NCBI RefSeq assembly: GCF_005405245.1 | Contig: NZ_BJDR01000003.1 | Coordinates: forward strand, 1-64,000 | Length of the DNA: 64,000 bases | Direction of reading: 5' to 3' | Source: Enterococcus nangangensis | GTDB taxonomy: Bacteria; Bacillota; Bacilli; Lactobacillales; Enterococcaceae | Shown here: in pieces, positions 17,174 through 25,444 of the stretch | How the letters are laid out: every line of letters starts with the position of its first letter | Position numbering within the stretch: the first letter of the stretch is position 1 | Made by a program: the position numbers and the translations under genes | Notes under the pieces: generated by a model | The model's database searches: none | What the model was told of the DNA's origin: nothing | Seen by the model: the letters and a program-made list of their open reading frames with translations, nothing else

Positions 17174-17842
17174 TTAGCGCCCGAGAGTTAACAGACTAGT
17201 AAGGGGGCCAAAGTTTTTCCCGTTAGTCCGCCCATCCCGCATAAAATGACTTTCAGGATCGACCGCTAACCACTTGGCAATTTCTTGCGATTGGTCTTGG
17301 GCCACTCGTTTTACGTTCACCACTTCACGATCCCGTGGCGTTTCGTAATAGGAAAATAAAATATTATCCTTAAAGGCGATGGCTTGATACTTGTCGCCTT
17401 TTAATAAGCCTTCCGCCACCAGGGCGCGATGATGGGCTAAATAAGAAGCAGCCTTGGCTGGTTTTAAATAGGCGATGCGCCCACAGCGCGCATCAGGCTG
17501 TTGGTTACGGCGCCAATCCGCCACGCTTTGCGGTGCCGCTGAGTAATAAACCAGCTCCATTTGCTCCCAAGGTGTGGCTAAAAATGGCGTAACTTCGGCT
17601 AAAAGTTCAGCCGAGGAAAAGGCGCTAGCCATGCCCTGACTAGCTGCTGTTTGTTCTACAAGTTCTTCGTAATAAAGATACAGTTTCTCATCAGCGTAAA
17701 ATAACCCAACTGTTTCTAATTTCTCAGCCGCAATCAGGACTTTCAGACGCGCACTAATTGGCGGTAAAGCCGCGATTACCCCTGATAGTTCTGTTTCTTT
17801 TGGTAAAGACGCCAAAAAATGATAGCGTTGGATGGTTTCCAT
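17174..17842 (-). CDS. Duplicated L-rhamnose mutarotase-like (DUF718) protein
   Basis: A 222-residue protein that appears to be two ferredoxin-like alpha-beta modules in tandem. The second (about 120-210) resembles L-rhamnose mutarotase: GRIAYLKPAKAASYLAHHRA, then a small strand block ending NILFSYYE. The first (about 5-105) is a more divergent copy ending EKLYLYYEEL. Usual mutarotases have about 105 residues, so this would be a fused dimer. It is the last gene of the operon with GH105 and the esterase-GH42 fusion, which fits conversion of rhamnose or a uronyl-rhamnose product. The family call is tentative and the catalytic histidine/tyrosine pattern was not confirmed. Confidence 0.55.
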   Translation of the reverse strand: METIQRYHFLASLPKETELSGVIAALPPISARLKVLIAAEKLETVGLFYADEKLYLYYEELVEQTAASQGMASAFSSAELLAEVTPFLATPWEQMELVYYSAAPQSVADWRRNQQPDARCGRIAYLKPAKAASYLAHHRALVAEGLLKGDKYQAIAFKDNILFSYYETPRDREVVNVKRVAQDQSQEIAKWLAVDPESHFMRDGRTNGKNFGPLTSLLTLGR

Positions 17843-17899
17843 GATTTGTTCTTCTTTCTTGACAAAATTTCCACTGGCACCGTGACTATTTTTCTTATT

Positions 17900-18931
17900 T
17901 TAAAATTGGTCCGCTCGCATGAATAGCTCAGCTAAGTAAGTAAGCACTAGACCTTGACCCCAGCCGTGCTGCCAATCTTTGGAAATGGACTGATAACCTA
18001 GGCGATCTTTCATGACGGCAGTTCCGGCTGATACATTTAAGACGCGCCCGTCTTTGGTCACATTGGCTAAAATTGCTGGCAAAGCTTTTTCCACATATTT
18101 GCGCTGCAATGGATTGCCATTGACCGCCAGGGCAGCGGCAATGCCCGCTGAAGCCGAAACTTCTTCGTAAGACTTTTCATCATCGATAATCGTGCGCCAT
18201 AAGCCGTCACTTGTCTGGAAACCTTTTAAACTAGCCAACTGCTCTTTTAAAGAACCTTGCACATCCATGAATTGCGGATAAAGATATGCTTCCGGTAAAC
18301 GCGCGCCGACTTGTGACATGGTGTAGGCCGCCCAAGCATTCGCCCGCCCCCAATAGATGCCCGATAAATGACTTTGCTCCACATGACTATACCCATGATA
18401 AAACAGCCCTGTTTCCGGATTTTGTAAAAATTTAATATGCCAATAGTATTGATTTAACGCATCTAAAATTAACGTCTCATCTTTTTTGATAATCCCCACC
18501 CGTAACATGAAAAAAGCAGCCATAAATAAAGTATCCGCCCACGCTTGTTGGGGAAAATCATCATTTTTAGAAACAGTGTGCTGTAAAACACCCTCGCCAA
18601 AACGCAGCGCGTCATGTTGTAAATAAGTAATCTTCGACTCCACCAATTCCCAGTAAATGGGTTCTTGATACTCCTGATATAAATCTAGTAGACAATGCCC
18701 CATGGCACACTTATTGACCGTCCAAGAATCACCACAGCCTAAAGCAATCAGCTCATCAACGCGCTCTTTGACTGCTTGGAGATACGCTTTATTTTCCGTT
18801 ACTTTTGCGGCGCGACAAATGCCATAATAGGCAACACCGCCTTCCCAGTCCCACGTTAAATCCATAGCCATGGTCCGCTGTACTAGCGCCGACATGGTGG
18901 TTAGTATTTTTTCCTTTTGTGCTACTTCCAT
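17900..18931 (-). CDS. GH105 unsaturated rhamnogalacturonyl hydrolase
   Basis: A 343-residue alpha6/alpha6-barrel enzyme of the YteR/YesR family, which removes delta-4,5-unsaturated galacturonic acid from rhamnogalacturonan-lyase products. Family motifs are WADTLFMAAFFMLR (the conserved aspartate lies here), GIYWGRANAWAAYTM and SISKDWQHGWGQG near the C-terminus. No signal peptide, so it acts on imported oligomers. It is second of three genes, 31 bp after the esterase-GH42 fusion, with a GAGGCG ribosome site. Confidence 0.93.
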   Translation of the reverse strand: MEVAQKEKILTTMSALVQRTMAMDLTWDWEGGVAYYGICRAAKVTENKAYLQAVKERVDELIALGCGDSWTVNKCAMGHCLLDLYQEYQEPIYWELVESKITYLQHDALRFGEGVLQHTVSKNDDFPQQAWADTLFMAAFFMLRVGIIKKDETLILDALNQYYWHIKFLQNPETGLFYHGYSHVEQSHLSGIYWGRANAWAAYTMSQVGARLPEAYLYPQFMDVQGSLKEQLASLKGFQTSDGLWRTIIDDEKSYEEVSASAGIAAALAVNGNPLQRKYVEKALPAILANVTKDGRVLNVSAGTAVMKDRLGYQSISKDWQHGWGQGLVLTYLAELFMRADQF

Positions 18932-18962
18932 TAATTTTTCGCCTCGTTAAATGTTTTTTTAA

Positions 18963-21581
18963 CTATTTATTGAAAGCTAAGACCAGATAGCGATACCCCG
19001 CCAGTTCATGTGTACCCACGCCGTACGCAGCCCCGGTTAATAAATCGGTAGCCGGTTGCATCAATTCAAAAGAGCCTGTAGTTTGCTGCATATTTGCTAG
19101 ATAAAGTTGAACTGCCGAAGTTGTTTCACGTCGATATTGGATAAGTCCTTGGCTTAAACGGCAAAGTTGATAATTTTTATCCAGCGGTAAAATCTCATCA
19201 GCAATCAGTTTTGGCCAGACACTACCTGCTGCGGCAAAAGTCGGTAAAGCGCCAGTGACAATCACCGTTCCTGCACCTATTTTTTTCTTAGCGATTAAGG
19301 TTTCGGCAAACTCGCTTTGTCCTAAGATTTCCCAGGTTTCATCTACTTTAAACGTCGTCACTAAACCATCGAGGTTATCTTTTAGCTGGCCATAGTGTAA
19401 GCTTTGCCCCACATCACTTGCGCGGAATTGATTAATTTGACTCAAGCCTAACCACGTACCGACATTGCCTAAGCCATTAGTTTCCGGCCAAGCTAATTCT
19501 TTCGTCCGGTCGCCTGTCATGGGGCCAATCAATAGTTTGCCCCCTTGCGCTACGAAAGCTTGCATCTTTTGTAAAAGGGTGGGACTAACGCTACGAATAA
19601 AAGGGATGCAGATGACAGTATACGGCGCAAAATCCGTATTTTCTTGAATGACTTCCGTCGTAATACCCGCGTGGACCAAGCCCCGATAGTACTCGGTAAT
19701 CAAATCACGATAATTATACATCCCACCCGTTTCAATATTATACACGCGTCGGGAATTGTCAGAGTACAGCACAGCTACATTAGAACTTTGATAGGTGCTG
19801 TCTTTTAAAAGCGGCGTTAATTGTTGAATTAAATTCCCACTCGTCACCACATCTTGATACCCGCGATCTGGTTCACCCCACGCCGTTACCACACAACTGT
19901 GGGTTTGTTCTACGCCGTAACGATGTCCGCGGAAATGCCAATAATTAAAGGACTTCAGCCCCCCGGCAAAACCTGTGAAGACTTCCATTCGTAAATACCC
20001 TTGCGGATGACTCACCACATAATTTTCCAAATGACCCACATGGGCCGTACTGGTTTCTAACAGGAGCATTTCATGATTATTATTTTTTAAATTGCGCCAC
20101 AAATCAAGATTCAATAAGTAACCAGGATAATTGGTATGGGGTTGATACGTATCAAAGCCCACCACATCAAGTTCTGAAAATAATTCTTCATTCAATAGAT
20201 TAAAGCCTAGTGCCGTATTATGGGTAATGGGCACTGCAGTCTCCATGCGAATGCGGTGACATAACCCATGAGCAAAATCATTTAAAGATTCTGCGGTGAA
20301 GCGGCGAAAAGCATTCATTAAAGACGAATTGTGGATGAAAGGTGTCTTTTGCGGCATGGGAACTTCTGCAAAACTCCCATACTCTTCGCTCCAAATTTTA
20401 GTCCCCCAAGCGCGATTTAAATTGGCAATTTCTAAATATTCCTCTTCTAACCATTGGTGCCATTTCTCTTGGCAGGCATCACAATAACACAGATCCACGT
20501 GACATTTAAATTCGTTGTCCAGTTGAATTGCCACAACGTTGGGATATTTAGCTGCTACGGCCGCTACTTTTTGCGTTAAAGCATACGCTTTTTGCCGGAA
20601 ATAGTCGTTATTGGTGCAGACGTGCTGGCGGGAACCATGGACCATTTTCGTGCCATCGAGATTAGTAATTAAGCGTTCAGGATGTTGATACGTCAGCCAA
20701 CGAGGTGGGGTCGGAGTGGGAATACAAAGACAGACGTCAATCTTATTTTCCGCGTACAAACTTAAAGCATCCTCTAATAACGTAAAGTCATACACGCCCT
20801 CTTCAGGCTCTAAGCTACTCCAAACAAACTCGCCAATCCGAGCGAAGTTCATTTTTAATTCTTTCATGCGCTTGACATCTGCTACCATAATTTCTTTGGA
20901 CCAAACCTCGGGATACATACAAGCACCATAGTAATACTTGTCAAAAAGTGGTGCTGTAGTCAAATAGCTTTGTAGCCGAATAGCAACATAACGCGCTATT
21001 GCCGCCGCTCCTTGAGCACAAAAATGAGTATTGTCCATAACCCCGACTGGATAGTTGGTGCTTTCAGGAGCTTGGTGCGTGAAAAGTTCCCGGCTTTTGG
21101 CTTCTCCCAGTGCTTCGTAATAAGCATTAGTGTAGGCGTTTAAGTCAAAGAAGGGAATTTCAAATTCTTTAGCAATTTGTTTTAAAACATGAGTGTATTC
21201 TTTTAAAGTCGGCACTTGTTGGCCGGCGATAAAATTGCGCCGCTCCACTGGCGAACATAAAATAGGCCGTGCTCCTTTAGCTTGTAATTTTTTTACCCAG
21301 TCGGTCAAAAATTGATAATAGTCATTCATGGGTACACCTTTTTGATCGTTGTGACCAAATTGCACCAAGACAATGTCCCCTTTTTCGGCGGCGGTTAATA
21401 AGTTAGTAAAGCGTCCTTCATCAGCAAAACTTTTCGTTGACGAACCATTTTTAGCAAAGTTCACAACTTTTAATTGAGCGCTTTCAATTTTTTCCCGCAA
21501 AGCTTGTCCCCACCCCATCATAGGTGCGCGGCTAGGAATGTAATCGGCGACAGTGGAATCACCAGCTAATAATAGTTTCAT
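18963..21581 (-). CDS. Fusion of SGNH rhamnogalacturonan acetylesterase and GH42 beta-galactosidase
   Basis: One uninterrupted 872-residue frame. Residues 1-205 form an SGNH esterase of the rhamnogalacturonan acetylesterase type: GDST with Ser9, Gly46 in KNGSS, Asn78 in FGHND, and the Asp183/His186 pair in DNTHF. From about residue 212 a complete GH42 domain begins (YYYGACMYPEVWSKEIM) with acid/base Glu357 in LDNEF and nucleophile Glu509 in LLLETSTAH. The zinc-site-like cysteines CHVDLCYCDAC follow the acid/base. There is no signal peptide. ATG 21581 has a GGAGG box. The combination would deacetylate and remove beta-galactosyl groups from the same imported rhamnogalacturonan-I oligomer, before GH105 acts. 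I know of no standard family architecture like this. Confidence 0.93.
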   Translation of the reverse strand: MKLLLAGDSTVADYIPSRAPMMGWGQALREKIESAQLKVVNFAKNGSSTKSFADEGRFTNLLTAAEKGDIVLVQFGHNDQKGVPMNDYYQFLTDWVKKLQAKGARPILCSPVERRNFIAGQQVPTLKEYTHVLKQIAKEFEIPFFDLNAYTNAYYEALGEAKSRELFTHQAPESTNYPVGVMDNTHFCAQGAAAIARYVAIRLQSYLTTAPLFDKYYYGACMYPEVWSKEIMVADVKRMKELKMNFARIGEFVWSSLEPEEGVYDFTLLEDALSLYAENKIDVCLCIPTPTPPRWLTYQHPERLITNLDGTKMVHGSRQHVCTNNDYFRQKAYALTQKVAAVAAKYPNVVAIQLDNEFKCHVDLCYCDACQEKWHQWLEEEYLEIANLNRAWGTKIWSEEYGSFAEVPMPQKTPFIHNSSLMNAFRRFTAESLNDFAHGLCHRIRMETAVPITHNTALGFNLLNEELFSELDVVGFDTYQPHTNYPGYLLNLDLWRNLKNNNHEMLLLETSTAHVGHLENYVVSHPQGYLRMEVFTGFAGGLKSFNYWHFRGHRYGVEQTHSCVVTAWGEPDRGYQDVVTSGNLIQQLTPLLKDSTYQSSNVAVLYSDNSRRVYNIETGGMYNYRDLITEYYRGLVHAGITTEVIQENTDFAPYTVICIPFIRSVSPTLLQKMQAFVAQGGKLLIGPMTGDRTKELAWPETNGLGNVGTWLGLSQINQFRASDVGQSLHYGQLKDNLDGLVTTFKVDETWEILGQSEFAETLIAKKKIGAGTVIVTGALPTFAAAGSVWPKLIADEILPLDKNYQLCRLSQGLIQYRRETTSAVQLYLANMQQTTGSFELMQPATDLLTGAAYGVGTHELAGYRYLVLAFNK

Positions 21582-21604
21582 GTGGAACCTCCATTTTTTA
21601 TTTA

Positions 21605-21680
21605 CTCTTGCCTCTATTGTACTAAGAATCCCTCACAAACATTTAGCCAATCTTGAGAGATTCTTGAATTATCTTGGGAA
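21605..21680 (-). promoter_or_regulatory. Promoter and helically phased repeats of the esterase-GH42 operon
   Basis: A -10 box TACAAT (minus, 21622-21617) lacks a good -35. Three TCTTG repeats begin at 21651, 21662 and 21672 on plus, spaced 11 and 10 bp, as expected for an AraC-type or response-regulator activator bound to one face upstream of the promoter. Confidence 0.45.
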
Positions 21681-21687
21681 TCCCTAT

Positions 21688-21727
21688 GTAAAAAGGGAGT
21701 GCCACTGGTAGCGGCTTACTCCCTTTC
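21688..21727 (-). terminator. Terminator of the first solute-binding-protein gene
   Basis: A stem AAAGGGAGT/ACTCCCTTT (21692-21700 with 21718-21726) is followed by T residues on minus. Confidence 0.8.
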
Positions 21728-21734
21728 CTTAATA

Positions 21735-23279
21735 TTATTTATTTAACGCGTTGGTTTCTTCAATGAGGTCATTACCACCAGAGGATTGCCATAATTCAAC
21801 CGCTGCTTGCCAACCAGCATCATCTAATTGACCTGCAAAGTACTTAGTGCGAGCATCGCCAATAATTTGATCCAATTGCGCTCCTTTGGTCGTGTAGGTA
21901 TCGGTAATGAAAGAAGCAGTCGGATTAAAGACGGCCGTTTTTGCATCGCGAGCTTCTAAGGTAGCCCGAACTTCAGCAAACTCTTTGTCGCCATCTGTTG
22001 CCGGTTGAGCTTTAGGTAATTTTTCCCCGGTTGTCCCCATAGAAATTTGGGCAAAGCTCTTGGTAGCGTCCGTTACGGCGGAGGCTTCTGGCGTATCAAT
22101 TAAAGTGTAATATTGCTTCGTATCATCAGTATATTCGAAGTTTTCCCCTTCAATCCCAATGTTCAAGAGGGTTAACATTTCGGTGTCGTTTAATTTATCT
22201 AAGAAAGTCAACACGCGATCTAGGTCTGCTTCTGTTTTAACGGAAGCTTTCGGAATCGCTAAGAAACTTGAGTAACCATCTGTTGGTAAAGAATACGTTG
22301 TGCCATCGTTATTGGCTAAGTTGCCGGTAATCAATACTTTATCATTGCCAGAGCCTTCTTCTTGTTGATTGAATAAACTTCTTAAAGAAGCAGCTCGTGA
22401 ATACGTATCTAAAATAATCCCTGCTTTACCGCTGACAAAATTATCGTTCCATTTATCGGTTTCCAAGGTAGCAAAGTCTTTATTGACTAAACCTTCTTGC
22501 ACCATTTTTTGCATTAATTTAAGGGAATCCATGTACTCATCTGTTTCAAAAGATGGAATCAATTTACCGTCTTTTTCCACCCAACCATTGCCGGCACCTA
22601 ACCAAGTAGCTAAAAGGTCATAAGGACCACCATTATTTAGATTAGGCCATTTAGGAATGTTAATCCCCACTGTATCATTTTGACCATTGCCATCAGGATC
22701 TTCCTCGGTAAAAGCTTTGGCGACATTGTATAAATCTTCCACAGTCTTAGGCTCTTCCAGTCCTAAATTTTCCAGCCAATCTTTACGAATAATAGCCGTA
22801 GAACGCACTAAATCTCGGCCACGATAAATTCCGTAAACGGTACCGTTAACGCTGGAAGCTTCAACGATATTTTCATCGGATTTAGCTAAGTTAGGATAAT
22901 CTTTTAGCTTGTCCGTTAAATCCCAATAGGCGCCAGCTTGCGCTGATTTAATAAAGCCAGCCGTTTTACTAATTACCATGACTTCTGGCATATCTTTCGC
23001 ATCGCCAGCCATCACGATATTGGTTTTATCGCCATAAGAAGTATTAGGTACCCAGCTCATTTTAATTTTAGTATCCGTATATTTTTCAATCGCTTTTTGT
23101 ACGACATTGCCATCAGCAGGTGGGGTGGTTTCAATATAAGGTGCCATAATAGTAATTGGCTCATCAGAAGTTGCCGCTTCAGCACTATCTTTTTTAGCAC
23201 TGTTGCCCCCGCAAGCACTAAGTAATACAGCAGTCATTGCGCCTAACCCAATTAACGGTAATAATTTTTTCAGTTTCAC
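21735..23279 (-). CDS. Extracellular solute-binding lipoprotein, LplA/YtcQ type (copy A)
   Basis: A 514-residue ABC-transporter lipoprotein. The signal peptide ends in the lipobox LLSACGG. The mature part belongs to the large LplA/YtcQ-type oligosaccharide binders (ITIMAPYIETTPP; DWLENLGLEEPKTVEDLY; DPDGNGQNDTVG, an EF-hand-like calcium loop). The start is GTG 23279 with GGAGG 9 nt upstream; an earlier in-frame ATG would bury that ribosome site. No permease gene is adjacent, so it must work with permeases elsewhere, possibly those at 57205-59046. Copy B at 23634 shares the promoter, leader and signal peptide almost exactly but the mature proteins are clearly diverged. Context points to pectin or hemicellulose oligomers. 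Confidence 0.92.
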   Translation of the reverse strand: MKLKKLLPLIGLGAMTAVLLSACGGNSAKKDSAEAATSDEPITIMAPYIETTPPADGNVVQKAIEKYTDTKIKMSWVPNTSYGDKTNIVMAGDAKDMPEVMVISKTAGFIKSAQAGAYWDLTDKLKDYPNLAKSDENIVEASSVNGTVYGIYRGRDLVRSTAIIRKDWLENLGLEEPKTVEDLYNVAKAFTEEDPDGNGQNDTVGINIPKWPNLNNGGPYDLLATWLGAGNGWVEKDGKLIPSFETDEYMDSLKLMQKMVQEGLVNKDFATLETDKWNDNFVSGKAGIILDTYSRAASLRSLFNQQEEGSGNDKVLITGNLANNDGTTYSLPTDGYSSFLAIPKASVKTEADLDRVLTFLDKLNDTEMLTLLNIGIEGENFEYTDDTKQYYTLIDTPEASAVTDATKSFAQISMGTTGEKLPKAQPATDGDKEFAEVRATLEARDAKTAVFNPTASFITDTYTTKGAQLDQIIGDARTKYFAGQLDDAGWQAAVELWQSSGGNDLIEETNALNK

Positions 23280-23332
23280 AGTAAAGTTCCTCCATCCTTT
23301 TCTTGTCCGTTGGTCTTGCTTTAAAACTAAAA

Positions 23333-23348
23333 TCAAAAGCGCTTTTCA
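23333..23348 (-). promoter_or_regulatory. cre-like (CcpA) site in leader A
   Basis: The minus-strand TGAAAAGCGCTTTTGA has a 12-bp perfect palindrome and resembles the CcpA consensus. It lies in the 5' leader, about 85 bp downstream of the TACAAT -10 box (near 23425). Confidence 0.6.
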
Positions 23349-23375
23349 TTCCAAAGACCGATAAGTGTCTAAAAC

Positions 23376-23430
23376 TTTTCAAGCATGCATTCTTGAAAAG
23401 GCTTACCTCATCTCTGTAATATATTGTAAC
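23376..23430 (-). promoter_or_regulatory. Promoter -10 and conserved leader hairpin, copy A
   Basis: TACAAT on minus near 23425 has no good -35, suggesting activation. Downstream, CTTTTCAAG and CTTGAAAAG form a perfect 9-bp inverted repeat with an 8-nt loop (about 23376-23401), also kept in copy B. Confidence 0.5.
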
Positions 23431-23500
23431 CGTTATCTTAAGAAAAAGATTAACACAATTTTGGTAAGGACTTACATTTTCTTGGTTGAAACGGTGAATC

Positions 23501-23536
23501 AAAAAACAAAAAGAGAAGTACCGGGGGGTACTTCCC
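23501..23536 (-). terminator. Terminator of solute-binding-protein gene copy B
   Basis: A 7-bp stem AAGTACC/GGTACTT (23516-23522 with 23527-23533) is followed on minus by a long T-rich tract. A weaker GACGC/GCGTC hairpin lies nearer the stop codon (23574-23591). The 354-bp gap 23280-23633 holds only these sites, the leader and the promoter of copy A. Confidence 0.7.
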
Positions 23537-23633
23537 TAAGCAAATTTAATGTGTAACAACACTAATTGATAAAGACGCAAAATGGAGCGTCGTTGATGGT
23601 GACTTATTCACTTTATTTTTGCAAGCTATCTAT

Positions 23634-25178
23634 TTATTTTTTATTATTCAATTCGTTAGTTTCTTTGATTATATCGTTACCACCAGAATTACTCCATAAA
23701 TCTAATGCATCTTGCCAACCCTTATCATCAATTTGACCGGCAAAATACTTAATCCGACCGTCAGAGATAATTTGATCTAGTTGGGCTCCTTTGGTTGCAT
23801 AAGTGTCTGTAATGTAAGCAGCAGCTGGATTATAAACTGCAGTTTTCGCGTCTCGCGCTTCCAATGTTGAACGTAACTCTATAAAATCTTTGTTTCCTTC
23901 AGAAGTTGGCTCAGCTTTAGGAAGCTTATAGCCAGTCACCCCCATAGACATCTGAGCATAACTATGAACCGCATTAGTTATTTCAGATGTTTGTTCACTC
24001 TCTTTTACTTTAGTGAATTGTTTAGTATCATCTGTAAATTCATAGTTTACTCCTTCTATACCGGTATTCATCAATAATTGCATGTCATCAGAATTGAGTT
24101 TGTCAATGAAATCTAACACTTCATCTAATTCTTTTTCTGTTTTAACAGCAGATTTAGGAACTGACAAAAAGCCAGAATATCCTGCGGTAGGTAACGAGTA
24201 TGTTTTCCCTTCAGAATTTTTTAAGTTCCCAGTAATCACTATTTTAGAAGCACCACTGTCTGCTTCTTGTTGATCAAATAGTTTTGCAATTGACTCTGCA
24301 CGTGAATACGTATCAAGAATAATACCTGATTTACCATTTAAAAAGTTTTCGTTCCATTTTTCAGCGTCTAAAGTAGCATAGTCTTTATTTACTAACCCTT
24401 CATCTATCATTTTTTTAATAAATTTCATAGAATCTAAGTACTCAGTTGACTGAAATGATGGTACTAACTGTCCATCTTTTTCAACCCAAGCATTCCCAGC
24501 CCCAAACCAACATGCCATTAAATCATATGGACTATTCGTATTTATAGTCCCTGGCCATTTAGGCATATTAAATCCAAATGTATCATTTTGACCATTACCG
24601 TCTGGGTCCTGTTCTGTAAATGCTTTTGCCACATTGTATAAATCTTCTACTGTTTCTGGCACCTCCAGTCCCAAGTTTTCCAACCAATCTTTGCGAATAA
24701 TCGCAGTGGAACGAACTAAGTCACGACCTCGATATATACCATAAACCGTCCCATTTACACTGGAAGCTTCAACTACATCAGGGTTAGCATTAGCAAGGTT
24801 AGGATAATCCTTTAACTTGTCAGTTAAATCCCAAAAAGCACCATTTTGAGCAGATTTAATAAAACCTGCATCTTTTCCTTGAATAACCATTACTTCAGGA
24901 ATATCATCACTAGCTAAAGTGATATTCATTTTATCCGCATAAGAAGTGTTAGGGACCCAAGTAACATTTATCTTCTTCCCAGTAAATTTTTCTATTTCTT
25001 GCTGCATTAAATTGCCTTCTTTAGGGGGAGTCGTTTCAATATAAGGCACCATCAAACTAATAGTAGCCTCAGACTTTGATTTTTCTGAATTCTTTGCTTT
25101 ATCGCCCCCGCAAGCACTAAGTAACACAGCAGTCATTGCGCCTAACCCAATTAACGGTAATAATTTTTTCAGTTTCAC
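23634..25178 (-). CDS. Extracellular solute-binding lipoprotein, LplA/YtcQ type (copy B)
   Basis: A 514-residue paralogue of the protein at 21735. The first 25 residues including the lipobox are identical. The mature part is about two-thirds identical by eye, with perfectly kept stretches such as VEASSVNGTVYGIYRGRDLV. The GTG start 25178 and GGAGG box are the same as in copy A. The mature coding region is visibly AT-richer than copy A (24001-24060 has 15 G+C; 22021-22080 in copy A has 32), which suggests a different recent history. No permease is adjacent. The binding-cleft differences suggest a related but distinct oligosaccharide. Confidence 0.92.
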   Translation of the reverse strand: MKLKKLLPLIGLGAMTAVLLSACGGDKAKNSEKSKSEATISLMVPYIETTPPKEGNLMQQEIEKFTGKKINVTWVPNTSYADKMNITLASDDIPEVMVIQGKDAGFIKSAQNGAFWDLTDKLKDYPNLANANPDVVEASSVNGTVYGIYRGRDLVRSTAIIRKDWLENLGLEVPETVEDLYNVAKAFTEQDPDGNGQNDTFGFNMPKWPGTINTNSPYDLMACWFGAGNAWVEKDGQLVPSFQSTEYLDSMKFIKKMIDEGLVNKDYATLDAEKWNENFLNGKSGIILDTYSRAESIAKLFDQQEADSGASKIVITGNLKNSEGKTYSLPTAGYSGFLSVPKSAVKTEKELDEVLDFIDKLNSDDMQLLMNTGIEGVNYEFTDDTKQFTKVKESEQTSEITNAVHSYAQMSMGVTGYKLPKAEPTSEGNKDFIELRSTLEARDAKTAVYNPAAAYITDTYATKGAQLDQIISDGRIKYFAGQIDDKGWQDALDLWSNSGGNDIIKETNELNNKK

Positions 25179-25397
25179 AGTAAAGTTCCTCCATCCTTTT
25201 CTTGTCCGTTGGTCTTGCTTTAAAACTAAAATCAAAAGCGCTTTTCATTCCAAAGACCGATAAGTATCTAAAACTTTTCAAGCATGCATTTTTGAAAAGG
25301 CTTACCTTATCTCTAAAGAAATTGTAATCGCTTTCTTAAAGAAAAAGTTAACACAATTTTGGTAAAGGCTTATATTTTCTTGGCTGAAACGGTGAAT
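25104..25397. repeat. Direct repeat, copy B (leader plus signal-peptide region)
   Basis: Partner of 23205-23499. It includes the same TACAAT -10 box, leader hairpin (8-bp stem here), cre-like site and signal-peptide codons. Confidence 0.92.
25232..25247 (-). promoter_or_regulatory. cre-like (CcpA) site in leader B
   Basis: Identical to the site in leader A: TGAAAAGCGCTTTTGA on minus, between the -10 box and the start codon. Confidence 0.6.
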
Positions 25398-25401
25398 TGT
25401 C

Positions 25402-25433
25402 GACAAAAAAGAGAACTGCCCTCGACAGTTCCC
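25402..25433 (-). terminator. Terminator of the GH115-GH28 operon
   Basis: A stem GAACTG/CAGTTC (25413-25418 with 25426-25431) is followed on minus by TCTTTTTTG, 12 nt after the GH28 stop. Confidence 0.82.
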
Positions 25434-25444
25434 TGTAAATTTTT

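Larger units (their letters stand above)
23205..23499. repeat. Direct repeat, copy A (leader plus signal-peptide region)
   Basis: About 295 bp nearly identical to 25104-25397 (a few substitutions and a 1-nt indel). It covers the signal-peptide codons, the ribosome site, the cre-like site, a leader hairpin and the promoter. Similarity falls sharply in the mature coding parts. Confidence 0.92.
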
